The notes under the pieces were generated by a model. The model did not search any database. It saw nothing but the letters and a program-made list of their open reading frames with translations, and had not been told where the DNA came from. From Methanothermobacter tenebrarum (GTDB lineage Archaea; Methanobacteriota; Methanobacteria; Methanobacteriales; DSM-23052): a stretch of 64,000 nucleotides of DNA. Positions 38,641-47,800 of this stretch are shown piece after piece; the first letter of the stretch is position 1, and every line of letters begins with the position of its first letter. The position numbers and the translations under genes are program-made. The stretch is taken from assembly GCF_003264935.1 (NCBI RefSeq), contig NZ_QLOE01000001.1, forward strand, positions 174,932 to 238,931, in the 5' to 3' direction.

Positions 38641-40320
38641 TTATTGTTCCCCTGCTCTTTTCATGTCCCTTTCTCTTATCTCAACTCTCCTTATCTTGCC
38701 ACTAATAGTCTTAGGTAGTTCATCAACAAATTCTATTACACGAGGATACTTATAGGGGGCTGTAACCCTCTTGACATGATCTTGTATCTCTTTCTTGAGT
38801 TCTTCGGATGGTTCATATCCTCTGGCAAGTACTATTGTAGCTTTTACTACCTGTCCCCTGATTGGGTCTGGGTAGCCTGTAACTGCACATTCTAGTACCG
38901 CTGGATGGGATATGAGCGCGCTTTCAACTTCAAACGGTCCTATACGGTACCCTGAACTTTTTATTATATCATCGGTTCTCCCGACGAACCAGAAGTATCC
39001 ATCTTCGTCCATCCATGCTGTGTCACCTGTATGATACTTATTATTGTACCATACTTCCTTTGTTTTATCCTCATCCCGGTAGTAGCCGCCGAAGAGTCCT
39101 AATGGTTTGCCCTTTGAAGTGTCTATGACTATCTCCCCTTCTTCTCCCACGTCTACTGGGTCTCCATTATTATCAACTAATTCTATATCATATAATGGGG
39201 CTGGTTTGCCCATTGACCCTGGTTTGGGCTCCATCCAGGGGAAGTTGGCGATGGATACAACAGATTCTGTCTGTCCATAGCCTTCCATGAGTTTCAAACC
39301 GGTCTGTTCATAAAATTTATGGAAAACCTCCGGGTTTAGGGGTTCTCCTGCCGTCACAGCATATTCTATACTTGAAAGGTCATATTTTGAAATGTCCTCT
39401 TTTATTAGGAACCTGTATACTGTTGGTGGGGCGCAAAATGTTGTTATATCATACTTTTCTAATTTTTCCAGCATGTTAATAGGATTGAAACGATCATAGT
39501 CATAGGCGAATACTGCGCTTCCACAAATCCACTGACCATAAATTCCACCCCACACTGATTTGGCCCATCCTGTATCAGCCACTGTATAGTGTAGGCCATC
39601 TTCTCGGACGTTCTGCCAATATTTTGCAGTGACTATATGGGCTAGGGGATAGGTGTGATCATGTTTTATCATCTTGGGCATCCCAGTAGTCCCAGAGGAG
39701 AAATATACTAATAGTATGTCCTCATCTGAGGGGTACTCTTCTGGTTTTTTGAAGTTTTTTGGCATCTCCTCAAGCTTCTCCCTAAAATTAATCCAACCAG
39801 GCCTGTCCTCGTCGCCTACAATGACCTTTAGGAGGGGAATGTCACCCATCTCCTCCTGGGCCTTGTCGAAACAGTCGGGGACGCCATCTTCTGCGATGCA
39901 AACCACCATCTTTATATCCGCCTTTTTTATACGGTATATTATGTCCTTTTCTTTTAGCATGTGGGTTGCTGGGATTGCGATGGCCCCTATCCTATGGAGG
40001 CCCAGTAATGAGAACCAGAAATCGTATCTGCCCTTTAAGGTTAACATTACCCTGTCGCCTTTTTTTATCCCACACTCTTTGAAGAAGTTGGCTGCCCTTT
40101 CTGAATATTCTTTCATTTCCTTGAAATTTATTATGCGTTCTTCTCCGTTGTCGTTACACCAGACTAGGGCCTCTTTTTGTGGGTGTTTTTTGGCGTACCA
40201 GTCAACCACGTCATAGGCGAAGTTGAAGTTTTCTGGTACTATTATCTTGAAGTTTTCCTTGAAATCTTCATATGATTCGAATTCTGTTCTGTTGACGAAT
40301 TTTTCTAGTATTGATGCCAT
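38641..40320 (-). CDS. AMP-forming acyl-CoA synthetase (medium/branched-chain type)
   Basis: Adenylate-forming enzyme: P-loop '[17 protein letters not shown]', 'YGQTES' (A5), '[18 protein letters not shown]' (A7-A8) and C-terminal '[17 protein letters not shown]' with the catalytic Lys. 559 aa, closest to ACSM-like acyl-CoA synthetases rather than acetyl-CoA synthetase. Direct linkage to VorCBA suggests it activates branched acids such as isobutyrate and 2-methylbutyrate, which VOR reductively carboxylates to the oxoacids for valine, leucine and isoleucine. That is inference from the operon. It follows the XRE-cupin gene by 13 bases. Confidence 0.9.
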   Translation of the reverse strand: MASILEKFVNRTEFESYEDFKENFKIIVPENFNFAYDVVDWYAKKHPQKEALVWCNDNGEERIINFKEMKEYSERAANFFKECGIKKGDRVMLTLKGRYDFWFSLLGLHRIGAIAIPATHMLKEKDIIYRIKKADIKMVVCIAEDGVPDCFDKAQEEMGDIPLLKVIVGDEDRPGWINFREKLEEMPKNFKKPEEYPSDEDILLVYFSSGTTGMPKMIKHDHTYPLAHIVTAKYWQNVREDGLHYTVADTGWAKSVWGGIYGQWICGSAVFAYDYDRFNPINMLEKLEKYDITTFCAPPTVYRFLIKEDISKYDLSSIEYAVTAGEPLNPEVFHKFYEQTGLKLMEGYGQTESVVSIANFPWMEPKPGSMGKPAPLYDIELVDNNGDPVDVGEEGEIVIDTSKGKPLGLFGGYYRDEDKTKEVWYNNKYHTGDTAWMDEDGYFWFVGRTDDIIKSSGYRIGPFEVESALISHPAVLECAVTGYPDPIRGQVVKATIVLARGYEPSEELKKEIQDHVKRVTAPYKYPRVIEFVDELPKTISGKIRRVEIRERDMKRAGEQ

Positions 40321-40333
40321 GGCTTGTCCACCT

Positions 40334-40882
40334 CTACATTATTATAGCTAGGAATTTCGCCCTTTTGCCGTTGAGGGCCTCCATTGCATGTGGATATGAT
40401 GAATCGAAGAATATTGAGTCGCCTTCATTCAAGATTATCTCATTATCATGGATATAAAATTTTATGCTCCCTTCTAGGATATAATTAAATTCTTGTCCTG
40501 GGTGGCTGTTCATCTCTGGCTTGCCTTTTCGCGGTTCCACGGTTACTATGAATGGCTCCGCCTTCTTATGGATGAACTTTTCGGCGAGAGCCTCATACTT
40601 GTATTGTTTGCGCCTGTCAACTTTAACGCCTTTACCTTTCCTTGTGACGGTGAAAATATGCATTCTAGCCTCTTCTCCTGTGAGTAGGAGTCCCATGTCC
40701 ACGCCAAGTTTGTGGGCTGCCTCGAATAATATGCTTGCGGGTATATCCTCTTCTCCACTCTCATATCTTTTATAGGTTTCTTCGGGGACTCCTAAATAGT
40801 TGGCCATTTCCTCTACTGTGATATTTGAGAGTTCTCTCAGTTCTTTTATCCTTACACCTATTTCTTTAGTTTTTTCATTCAT
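40334..40882 (-). CDS. XRE-cupin transcription regulator
   Basis: N-terminal helix-turn-helix ('[20 protein letters not shown]', residues about 20-39) joined to a C-terminal cupin ligand domain ('[20 protein letters not shown]', '[16 protein letters not shown]'). In this family the cupin binds a small organic or acyl ligand. It is the first gene of the acyl-CoA synthetase-VOR-GatDE run and most likely an autoregulator that senses an organic acid. 182 aa. A palindrome (40903-40916) lies just upstream of its start. Confidence 0.88.
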   Translation of the reverse strand: MNEKTKEIGVRIKELRELSNITVEEMANYLGVPEETYKRYESGEEDIPASILFEAAHKLGVDMGLLLTGEEARMHIFTVTRKGKGVKVDRRKQYKYEALAEKFIHKKAEPFIVTVEPRKGKPEMNSHPGQEFNYILEGSIKFYIHDNEIILNEGDSIFFDSSYPHAMEALNGKRAKFLAIIM

Positions 40883-40902
40883 TAGAACACCCCAAGAAAA
40901 TC

Positions 40903-40916
40903 CGATAATTTTATCG
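40903..40916. promoter_or_regulatory. Palindrome upstream of the XRE-cupin gene, candidate operator
   Basis: CGATAA-TT-TTATCG is a perfect 6-2-6 inverted repeat 21-34 bases before the start codon. A second TCCGATAATT / AATTTCCGGA imperfect pair (40901-40910, and about 40930-40940) surrounds it. The place near the transcription start fits autoregulation by the XRE-cupin protein. Confidence 0.45.
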
Positions 40917-41332
40917 ATGATAGAATTGTAATTTCCGGATTATAAAAAATTATCTCTCAACTAAAACTTGGCGACCGATCCTCGAAAAGGTTTCTCTGGT
41001 ATTAGATAAGTTCTGATATCTATATGTGACTTTAAGCCTCTTTTTTTGGTTTTTCATTGGGTATTTTATGCTCTTGGAGATTTTTTGGAGGATATTCCTC
41101 TATTGTTTGGTCGTTCTCTCGATGTTTATGTGAAGAAAGTTTTGAAGCAAAGCAACAGTTTACTTGTGACTATTAACCTCTAGTATTATTTCATGTAGTA
41201 TTTAATCTCCCCAAAAAATCTTTATTAAAATTTTTCTATTTTTAATTTATACGTACAAGGTTTTTAAAATGGAAAATTAAGGTTTTCCTAGGATGAAACC
41301 CGAAATTGAACATCTTAATGGAAATTTACAAG
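40917..41332. other. Non-coding stretch between XRE-cupin and the adhesin pseudogene
   Basis: About 415 AT-rich bases with no supported gene. It contains TTTATGTGAAGA (41125-41136) and GTGACTATT (41166-41174), both shared with 6557-6601. Probably old upstream sequence of the adhesin gene. Confidence 0.4.
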
Positions 41333-42241
41333 ATGAATAAGCGGTTTTTCATGTTCTTGGTCTTCTTGGCTATTTTTTCTCAACCAGAGGAGCATCAGCC
41401 ACAGTAATTAATAATAACACGCAAAAAGTCTACACAAGCAGACAATAAATGATACCACGACATTAAATGGGCACACCATAATCGTAAACAGGAAAACCAC
41501 AGCGAAAAATAAATAAAACTCTCAATTTAACAGCAAATGGTAAAGTAAACACCACTCTAACAATAATCAACCAACCAGTAATCAGCATAACAGCAAACAG
41601 AACACTGATCCAAACATCAACGGAGCAACTGATAGTTTCAGAACCTACATCGAAGCTGAAGACTGCACAATAACCAACAACACGATCACAAAAAAACAAA
41701 GGGGGATGGCATCATCTTAACTTATGGATCTAACAATGTGATCTACAACAATACTTTTATAAATAACACACCACAAGCATATGCTCCCGGTACAGGTAAC
41801 CGTTTCAACTTGACAAAAACAATCGGAGGAAAACTACTAGAGCGACTACAACAGAATAGACAATGACGGAGACGGGTTCAGAGACACACCATACACCTTC
41901 ACAAGAGGACAAGACAACCTACCACCCATCCCACCAAAAAAATAATCAATATCAGCCCAGTCAATGGCACAGTCAGCATACCACTAAACAAAAACATCAC
42001 CATTCAACCGTCGGGCCAGACTGCAACAAAATAACCGTCACAATTACCTAACGGAACCTCGAAGGCCACAACTAGGGCTATCAGCGGTAACAAGCTTTTA
42101 TAAAATGTAACTGCTGATTGGAACCCAGGGACGACATTCACAGTTACAATACATGCTAATGCTGTCAAAAACAGTTTAGGAAGCATGCTAGCCGCAAAGT
42201 ACGTACCTAAATTCACTATGGTTGTGAGGGTAAAATCCTAG
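41333..42241 (+). pseudogene. Decayed secreted adhesin-like protein (beta-helix plus Big_5-type domain)
   Basis: ATG 41333 gives a signal-peptide start 'MNKRFFMFLVFLAIFS' and then breaks in frame. Later frames carry 'GIILTYGSNNVIYNNTFINN' (a right-handed beta-helix rung), 'YNRIDNDGDGFRDTPYTFT', a usual ending of such proteins, and 'ISPVNGTVSIPLNKNITI', 'GTTFTVTIHANAVKNSLGSM', the Big_5-like module, up to TAG at 42239. At least four frame changes and numerous stops make it dead. Intact homologues are large surface proteins of methanogens. Confidence 0.82.
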
Positions 42242-42449
42242 ACTTCTATTCCTTTTACCATCCTTTTGGCTTATAAAATCTGGCTTTTTTAGGATAATAT
42301 ACAGATTTATGCGCTGGTAAGGATATCATATGGAGGATATGGGGGGGTCATGGAAGAAAATAGTATCCTTTAAAGATTATCTCTGCGTTCAAGCTGCTGA
42401 AACATTTGGTGGTCGGCTACACTCAGTGCAGAATTCTATCCCCCCTAAT
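42242..42449. other. Short spacer with the terminator side of the REC-GT2 gene
   Basis: No supported gene; a 65-codon plus-strand open frame starting at 42330 runs into the convergent gene and has no recognisable content. GGCTTTTTTAGG (about 42280-42291) is a T6 run in the plus direction after the pseudogene. Confidence 0.35.
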
Positions 42450-44564
42450 TTAATTGCCTATGTGTCTTGTTTTAGCCCACCTTTTTTCACTTCTTCTTAT
42501 AATATGGGCTGTGGCTATCAAAAATAAAGGTAAAAGGTAGAGACAGTAAGCCCAATACTCTATTGATAAGATTATACTACGGGGTATGCTATACCCATCC
42601 CTTTTTATACCTGTTATGGTGAGGGGGAAGAAAGCTATTGTAGATATTAAGCCAATAATAAAAGGTGCTCTCATGCCCATTGTAAATCCCCCGATGTTTA
42701 ATATGAAGACAATATAGCCAAGCATGACAAAACCTATAAAGAGTAGAGAGAAAAGGTAGAATATGGAATCTATTTTCATGCGTATCGGTATTGGAGCATC
42801 AATCACAGGTGGAAGATAAACAAAGAGTGTTTCAAGGTTACCTGTAAGCCATCTAGTTCTTTGCTTGAAAAAAGCGGGCCACTCCGGTACGGCCTCTTGC
42901 CAAACTTCTGCTTCCGGACAGTACCTTACATAATAGCCTTTGAGCATTAACTTCACCGTAAGGTTGAGGTCTTCTGTGGCTGCATATCCGTCCCAGCCAC
43001 CCACTTCTTTAATTATATCCTTTCTGACAAGTTGTCCGTTACCTCCAAGGAATGCTGATACTCCCATGTTCATCCTTGACCTCATTATGAGGTTGCCAAA
43101 AATCGCGAATTCAATATCCTGCATTTTCGTGAGCAGATTCTTATCAGCATTGTACATTCGCACACGTGACTGCACACCCGCAACATTCTCGCCTTCAAAA
43201 TACGGTATGATCTTCTTCAGAAAGTCTGGCCGGACCCTTGCATCCGCATCAAAGACTGCTATGATATCACCATTTGCAAGTGTAAGACCATCATTGAGAG
43301 CATATCCTTTACCATTAAATGCGAATGGAGCCTTCCTAGTGACCACATGGAGATGTTTATGTTCTTTTACAAGTTCTTTGAGGATTGCACCTGTACCGTC
43401 AGTGGAACCATCATTGATAACAATGATCTCATAATTCCTACTACCATTCAAATGATAATCTAGCCTCGATAGGCTTTCAACACACTCTCTTATAGTGTTC
43501 TCCTCATTATGGGCTGGTACAAGAATGCTCACCATTGGCATTTCACCATTGGATGGCCTATTAGGCTTTTTGAAACTGGATACGAAGTATAGTAAGCTGT
43601 AGGAAACTGGGATGAAGAGAACATACATTAGCCATGTCATGTCCCTTGAGATAAAACCATAAATCGCAAGGGATATTATAATAGATGAAACAAAGAATAC
43701 AGCGGTCTTTTCTATTTTCATCTCCTCGGCTTTAGTCACGGTAATATCGTGCATTCTCTTTGAATACTCTTTTGTTTCATGGAATGTTTCAAGCACTACT
43801 TGGATTTCGGCCTTTAGCTGTTCAATGTTACATGGTTTAACAAGATATCCATATGGTTCGCTTTCAAGTATCCTTGAAAGTGTCTTATCATCAGAGTATG
43901 CTGTGAGGTAGATGACTGGAATATCATAATCTCCTTGTATAATCTTGGCGGCTTTTATACCATCCATTTTTCCTTTTAGTACAACATCCATGATAACAAC
44001 GTCTGGTTTAAGCTTGGAAGCGGTTTTAACAGCCTGTTCACCCGTAACTTCAACTCCCACAACATTAAACCCTGCATCTTTGAGTTTTTCCTCGAAATCT
44101 GCGGCGATAATCGCGTCATCCTCAACCAAGAGTATATTAGGAGTTTCAGCCACTTCAGTAACATCAGGTGATGGTGCTTTAAGCAAGTCTCTGATATCAG
44201 CCTCATATCTTTTAAGGGCTGTTTTGATGGCGACCTTGAGTGAATTGTCATCATATGGCTTCAAAAGATAACCATATGCTCCCGCCTTTCTAGCCCTTTT
44301 AATAGTTTCAGGGTCAGAATATGCTGTTAAGAATACTATGGGAATCTTTAAATCTTTTATTTTCTCAGCCACCTCTATGCCATCCATCTTCCCTCTTAGC
44401 ACGATGTCCATGATAACGAGATCTGGTCTTGTCTCTGTTATTTTATTAAGGGCCTCTTGGCCTGATGCCACGCTCCCAATGACCTTATAGCCTAGTTTTT
44501 CGATTCTTGATTTGAGGTCAAGGGCTACGATTGCATCATCTTCCACTATCAACACACTTTTCAT
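42450..44564 (-). CDS. REC-REC-GT2 fusion: two receiver domains on a membrane processive glycosyltransferase
   Basis: 704 aa. REC1 at about residues 1-118 with acidic pair E8-D9-D10, phospho-acceptor D53 ('VIMDIV') and Lys in 'LLKPYDD'. REC2 at about 143-255 has the same set ('LLVEDD', 'VIMDVV', 'LVKPCN'). A membrane hairpin lies near 285-330, then a GT2 domain with 'LVPAHNEENT', 'NDGSTDGT', 'DADARVRPD', 'TEDLNL' and QRTRW (Q-x2-RW of processive synthases), then about four membrane helices. It would polymerise or export a polysaccharide under phosphorylation control. ATG 44564 has GGTGGCGGTG upstream; the TTG at 44582 is less likely. Confidence 0.88.
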   Translation of the reverse strand: MKSVLIVEDDAIVALDLKSRIEKLGYKVIGSVASGQEALNKITETRPDLVIMDIVLRGKMDGIEVAEKIKDLKIPIVFLTAYSDPETIKRARKAGAYGYLLKPYDDNSLKVAIKTALKRYEADIRDLLKAPSPDVTEVAETPNILLVEDDAIIAADFEEKLKDAGFNVVGVEVTGEQAVKTASKLKPDVVIMDVVLKGKMDGIKAAKIIQGDYDIPVIYLTAYSDDKTLSRILESEPYGYLVKPCNIEQLKAEIQVVLETFHETKEYSKRMHDITVTKAEEMKIEKTAVFFVSSIIISLAIYGFISRDMTWLMYVLFIPVSYSLLYFVSSFKKPNRPSNGEMPMVSILVPAHNEENTIRECVESLSRLDYHLNGSRNYEIIVINDGSTDGTGAILKELVKEHKHLHVVTRKAPFAFNGKGYALNDGLTLANGDIIAVFDADARVRPDFLKKIIPYFEGENVAGVQSRVRMYNADKNLLTKMQDIEFAIFGNLIMRSRMNMGVSAFLGGNGQLVRKDIIKEVGGWDGYAATEDLNLTVKLMLKGYYVRYCPEAEVWQEAVPEWPAFFKQRTRWLTGNLETLFVYLPPVIDAPIPIRMKIDSIFYLFSLLFIGFVMLGYIVFILNIGGFTMGMRAPFIIGLISTIAFFPLTITGIKRDGYSIPRSIILSIEYWAYCLYLLPLFLIATAHIIRRSEKRWAKTRHIGN

Positions 44565-44599
44565 GAAGTGCACCGCCACCAAATAATATTTGATAATGT

Positions 44600-44620
44600 T
44601 ATTTTCATATATAGTTTTTA
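44600..44620 (-). promoter_or_regulatory. Probable promoter of the REC-REC-GT2 gene
   Basis: On the minus strand AACTATATATG (about 44605-44615) lies some 45 bases upstream of the start codon; the predicted transcription start is near 44585 with a leader of about 20 bases. Confidence 0.4.
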
Positions 44621-44674
44621 AGTTGCTTTTGCTGTTAAGTCCCCCCCTCCTATTTCAAAATGTGTGGGGGATAC

Positions 44675-44682
44675 AAAAAAAA
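44675..44682 (-). terminator. T8 terminator after the CobN-like gene
   Basis: Eight A on the plus strand, i.e. T8 on the minus strand, 174 bases beyond the CobN-like stop and 110 bases before the REC-REC-GT2 start. It is followed by a G/C-rich TCCCCC/GGGGGA pair (44641-44672). Confidence 0.4.
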
Positions 44683-44855
44683 GTGTGTAATACTCTTTTT
44701 ATATATTAATATCACAAGATATATAGGGGGGAATAGGGCGGCTTCAAACGCTTGTAGAGAAAATGCCCTCTATGATCCCCCTTATAATAGAACTGACTAT
44801 CCTTGGATCCTTTTTATGGGAATATAGAAGCCCAATCGCTGCTGATGGGATTAAT

Positions 44856-47800
44856 TCACAGTTTTCCATGTCCTTTGAGGAAGTAACCAGCGCCTATGAG
44901 AGCCACGATGCCTATGACACCCAAGAGTGCATAGAATGGCATTTGACTCCCTGAACCTCCACTCTGTGATGCTGAAACTTCAAAAACTTTGCCAGTTTTC
45001 CCTGGCCCTCCACTTGAACTTCCTGCTGACCCAGCCGCACCTGCTGCAACCACTCCAAGTGTAGCTGTCCCAAAAGTTCCTACTCTCCCTGAAACTTGGC
45101 TTCCTGTTCCTGTAGTGCCCGTGTAACCCGGACTTGGCCCCGGAGCCCCTGGTGTTCCGGGTGTTCCGGTGCTTGCTTGTCCAGGAACAGTAATCCCAAC
45201 TCCTGTAACAGCTCCGAATACACCCACAAACTTTTGAAGAGCCGCGGAATTTAACGATGAAACACTCACAATCCACTGATTAAACACAATATTACTACAA
45301 GTGTGGTGGCAACAGACAACACCATACTGGTTTGCAATTTCTATGTACTTGTCTACAAGTTTTGTTACCAACCCACTGTTACTTGGAGTCCATATACCGC
45401 GCCTATTGGCTTCAAGCACCCATCCAATCATTGACTGAACAGCAAAAGCCCCATAAGGTCCTGGAGCGCCAAATCTTGGCGTTAAAAGGTTTTCAGCCAT
45501 TTGAGTCCATAATTGTTCACTTATAGAATTGCTGGTCACAGCTACTGCAAATGCATTTTTGTACCTTGAAGCATATTCCATCCAACCACTTGGAGAACTA
45601 AGAAGAGAATCCATGTATTTTGGATTAAGGAGCTGGGATCTTATCTCCAATTCAATTTCTTCCTTGATGCTCCTTGTGGCAATATTATTTTTGTTCCTTA
45701 TATCCACAAGTGAGGTTTCTGGATTGCCACCTAATTGCCTTGAAGCTAGTAACATTCCACCAAACCAGTCATAGTAATCGTCTGTGTCGAGCAAACGCCA
45801 AGTACTGTCAAGATTTTGTGTCATGAGATCCATATTTTTGAGCAGATATTGGAAAGTCCCCTTGTTCTGCTGTATACTAATGCCAGTGGCTGTTGACTTC
45901 CAAGCATATGAAACCCTGGAAAGATAAACATCGGCAAGTTCACTTGTGGCCTCCCACTTTGAAGTGTTGGGTAGGAGATCTGAAACCCCTGTACCTTCAA
46001 GTACAAGCCCCCTAAGACCGAATACCCTGTCAAGGGACTGGCACTCATCATAGTGCCTTTTAACGTAATTTATGGTGTCATTAGCTGAAACTGCGAGTTC
46101 AACAGCCCTATTCATCAAATCTATCCATCCCTGGTATCCTGTGACAGCAGTTACGAAAACATCAACACGAGGCCTTTGCATTTCCACGCCATCAATGACT
46201 ATCTTAAGCTCTGATGGGCTCATAAGAACAGGTTCTGGCTTCACATCACCATTAGAGTTCCACTCAGGCTTCACACCGAGCAAGTATAAGAATTCTGCTA
46301 TTGCAAGACCGTCAGTCCGTAATAATTCCGTGCCCCACATGACCATCCCTACAAGCTCTGGGAACTTTCCATGAACCTTATAATAGTCTGCAAGTAACTT
46401 ATCCACGATCTTTTTGGCGGTTTCCCATGCAGCCTTTGTTGGCATCTTCTTGGGGTTAGCAGCATAGAAGTTAACGCCTGTTGGCAATACGTCATTCCAT
46501 GCAGGGTCCCCGGCCAATCCAGGCTCTACAAACCCGCCATTGAGTGCATCTAGGAGATTTTGCCATTCCTTATTTGCTCTGATTTTATTTATTGTATCAT
46601 TTATGAATTCCAAGTCGTTAGCTTCGATACCCACTGGTATTGTACCATTTATTATACTCCTTATCCATTCTTTCGCTGTTTCCTTAATATTTTTCACTTC
46701 ATCTTCATAGGAGGCGTCATTGGACATTTCAGGATAGCCTATTGCTATTGAAGGGTATAGTTTTCTTTTCACATTTTCGAGGAAATCTGACCTTGAGGAT
46801 GTTATGGTGAAAACCTCTTCGACAAGTTCTTCTCCACTGAGGATTTTACCGAGACTGTGAAGTCCAAGGGGTATTATATCGTTTTCGATTTCATGTAACC
46901 TAAGATGGAGTTCTTCTAGAGCTTGTTTAAAGTCGTCTGACATGTTAAAGCCCAACTTTGAGGCCTTTGTTTTTATCCCATTTTCAAGTTCAGGGAGTAT
47001 CTGCAGGTTACCTACTTTCAATGCGTTATTGTATTGGTGTATAAGATCGTGGATTTCGATAAGATCCCCATAGAGGCCACCTTGGACCATCGCAGGGGTC
47101 ATGTGGTCTATTATAAGTGCATTGCTCCTGTCTTTTGCCACGAGTCCTTCACCAGGATTGGAGACAATGTAGGGGTAAATGTTCGGCAAGTTTGTGAGTT
47201 GGAATGGCCAGTCTTCCTCTGTTAGTCCTATCATGCGGCCTGGGAGCCATTCGAGTGTTCCGTGGGTTCCGAGGTGTATCATGGCGTTTGCTTTGAAGGT
47301 TTTTTCTATCCATTTGTAGAATGCTATGTATTGGTGGTGGGGTGGCAAGTATGATTCATGGTAGTTTTGCACTTCTTCCCATCCGCGGCTTGGCTGTATA
47401 CCTATGAAGATGTTCCCTAGGATTATCCCTGGGATTACTATTGTCCCATTTATTGTCATCACTTCCCCTGGTGGCTCTCCCCATTTCATGATAACTTCTT
47501 CTTTCAGTTTTTCTGGGAGTTCATTGAACCATTTAAGATATGTTTCAAGGCTTATGAGTTGTCCGTTTTCTTCCAAGCTGGGTCTATGTTTTGAGAGGTA
47601 TTGTTCGAGTAGTGGTTTTGCCCATGTACCTTTATTGCCACATTCTACCAATAGTGTGTAGAGTTCTTCTGGGGATGGGATATTGCCTGTTGTGTACCCT
47701 TTTTCTTTGAGTTTGATGAGTAGGTCGTGTAGACTTTGGAAGACGTCAAGGTAGGATGCTGTGAGCCCATCCTTTCCAGGCGGATAATTGTATACTATGA

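Noticed and set aside
42330..42527. 65-codon plus-strand open frame starting ATGGAGGATATGG
   Set aside because: It runs 77 bases into the REC-REC-GT2 gene on the other strand and has no protein-like pattern; it might be a leftover of decay.
44763..44954. 63-codon plus-strand open frame overlapping the CobN-like 3' end, with a TATA-like TTTTTATATATTAATA upstream
   Set aside because: No ribosome binding site, overlaps a strong gene, and no recognisable features.
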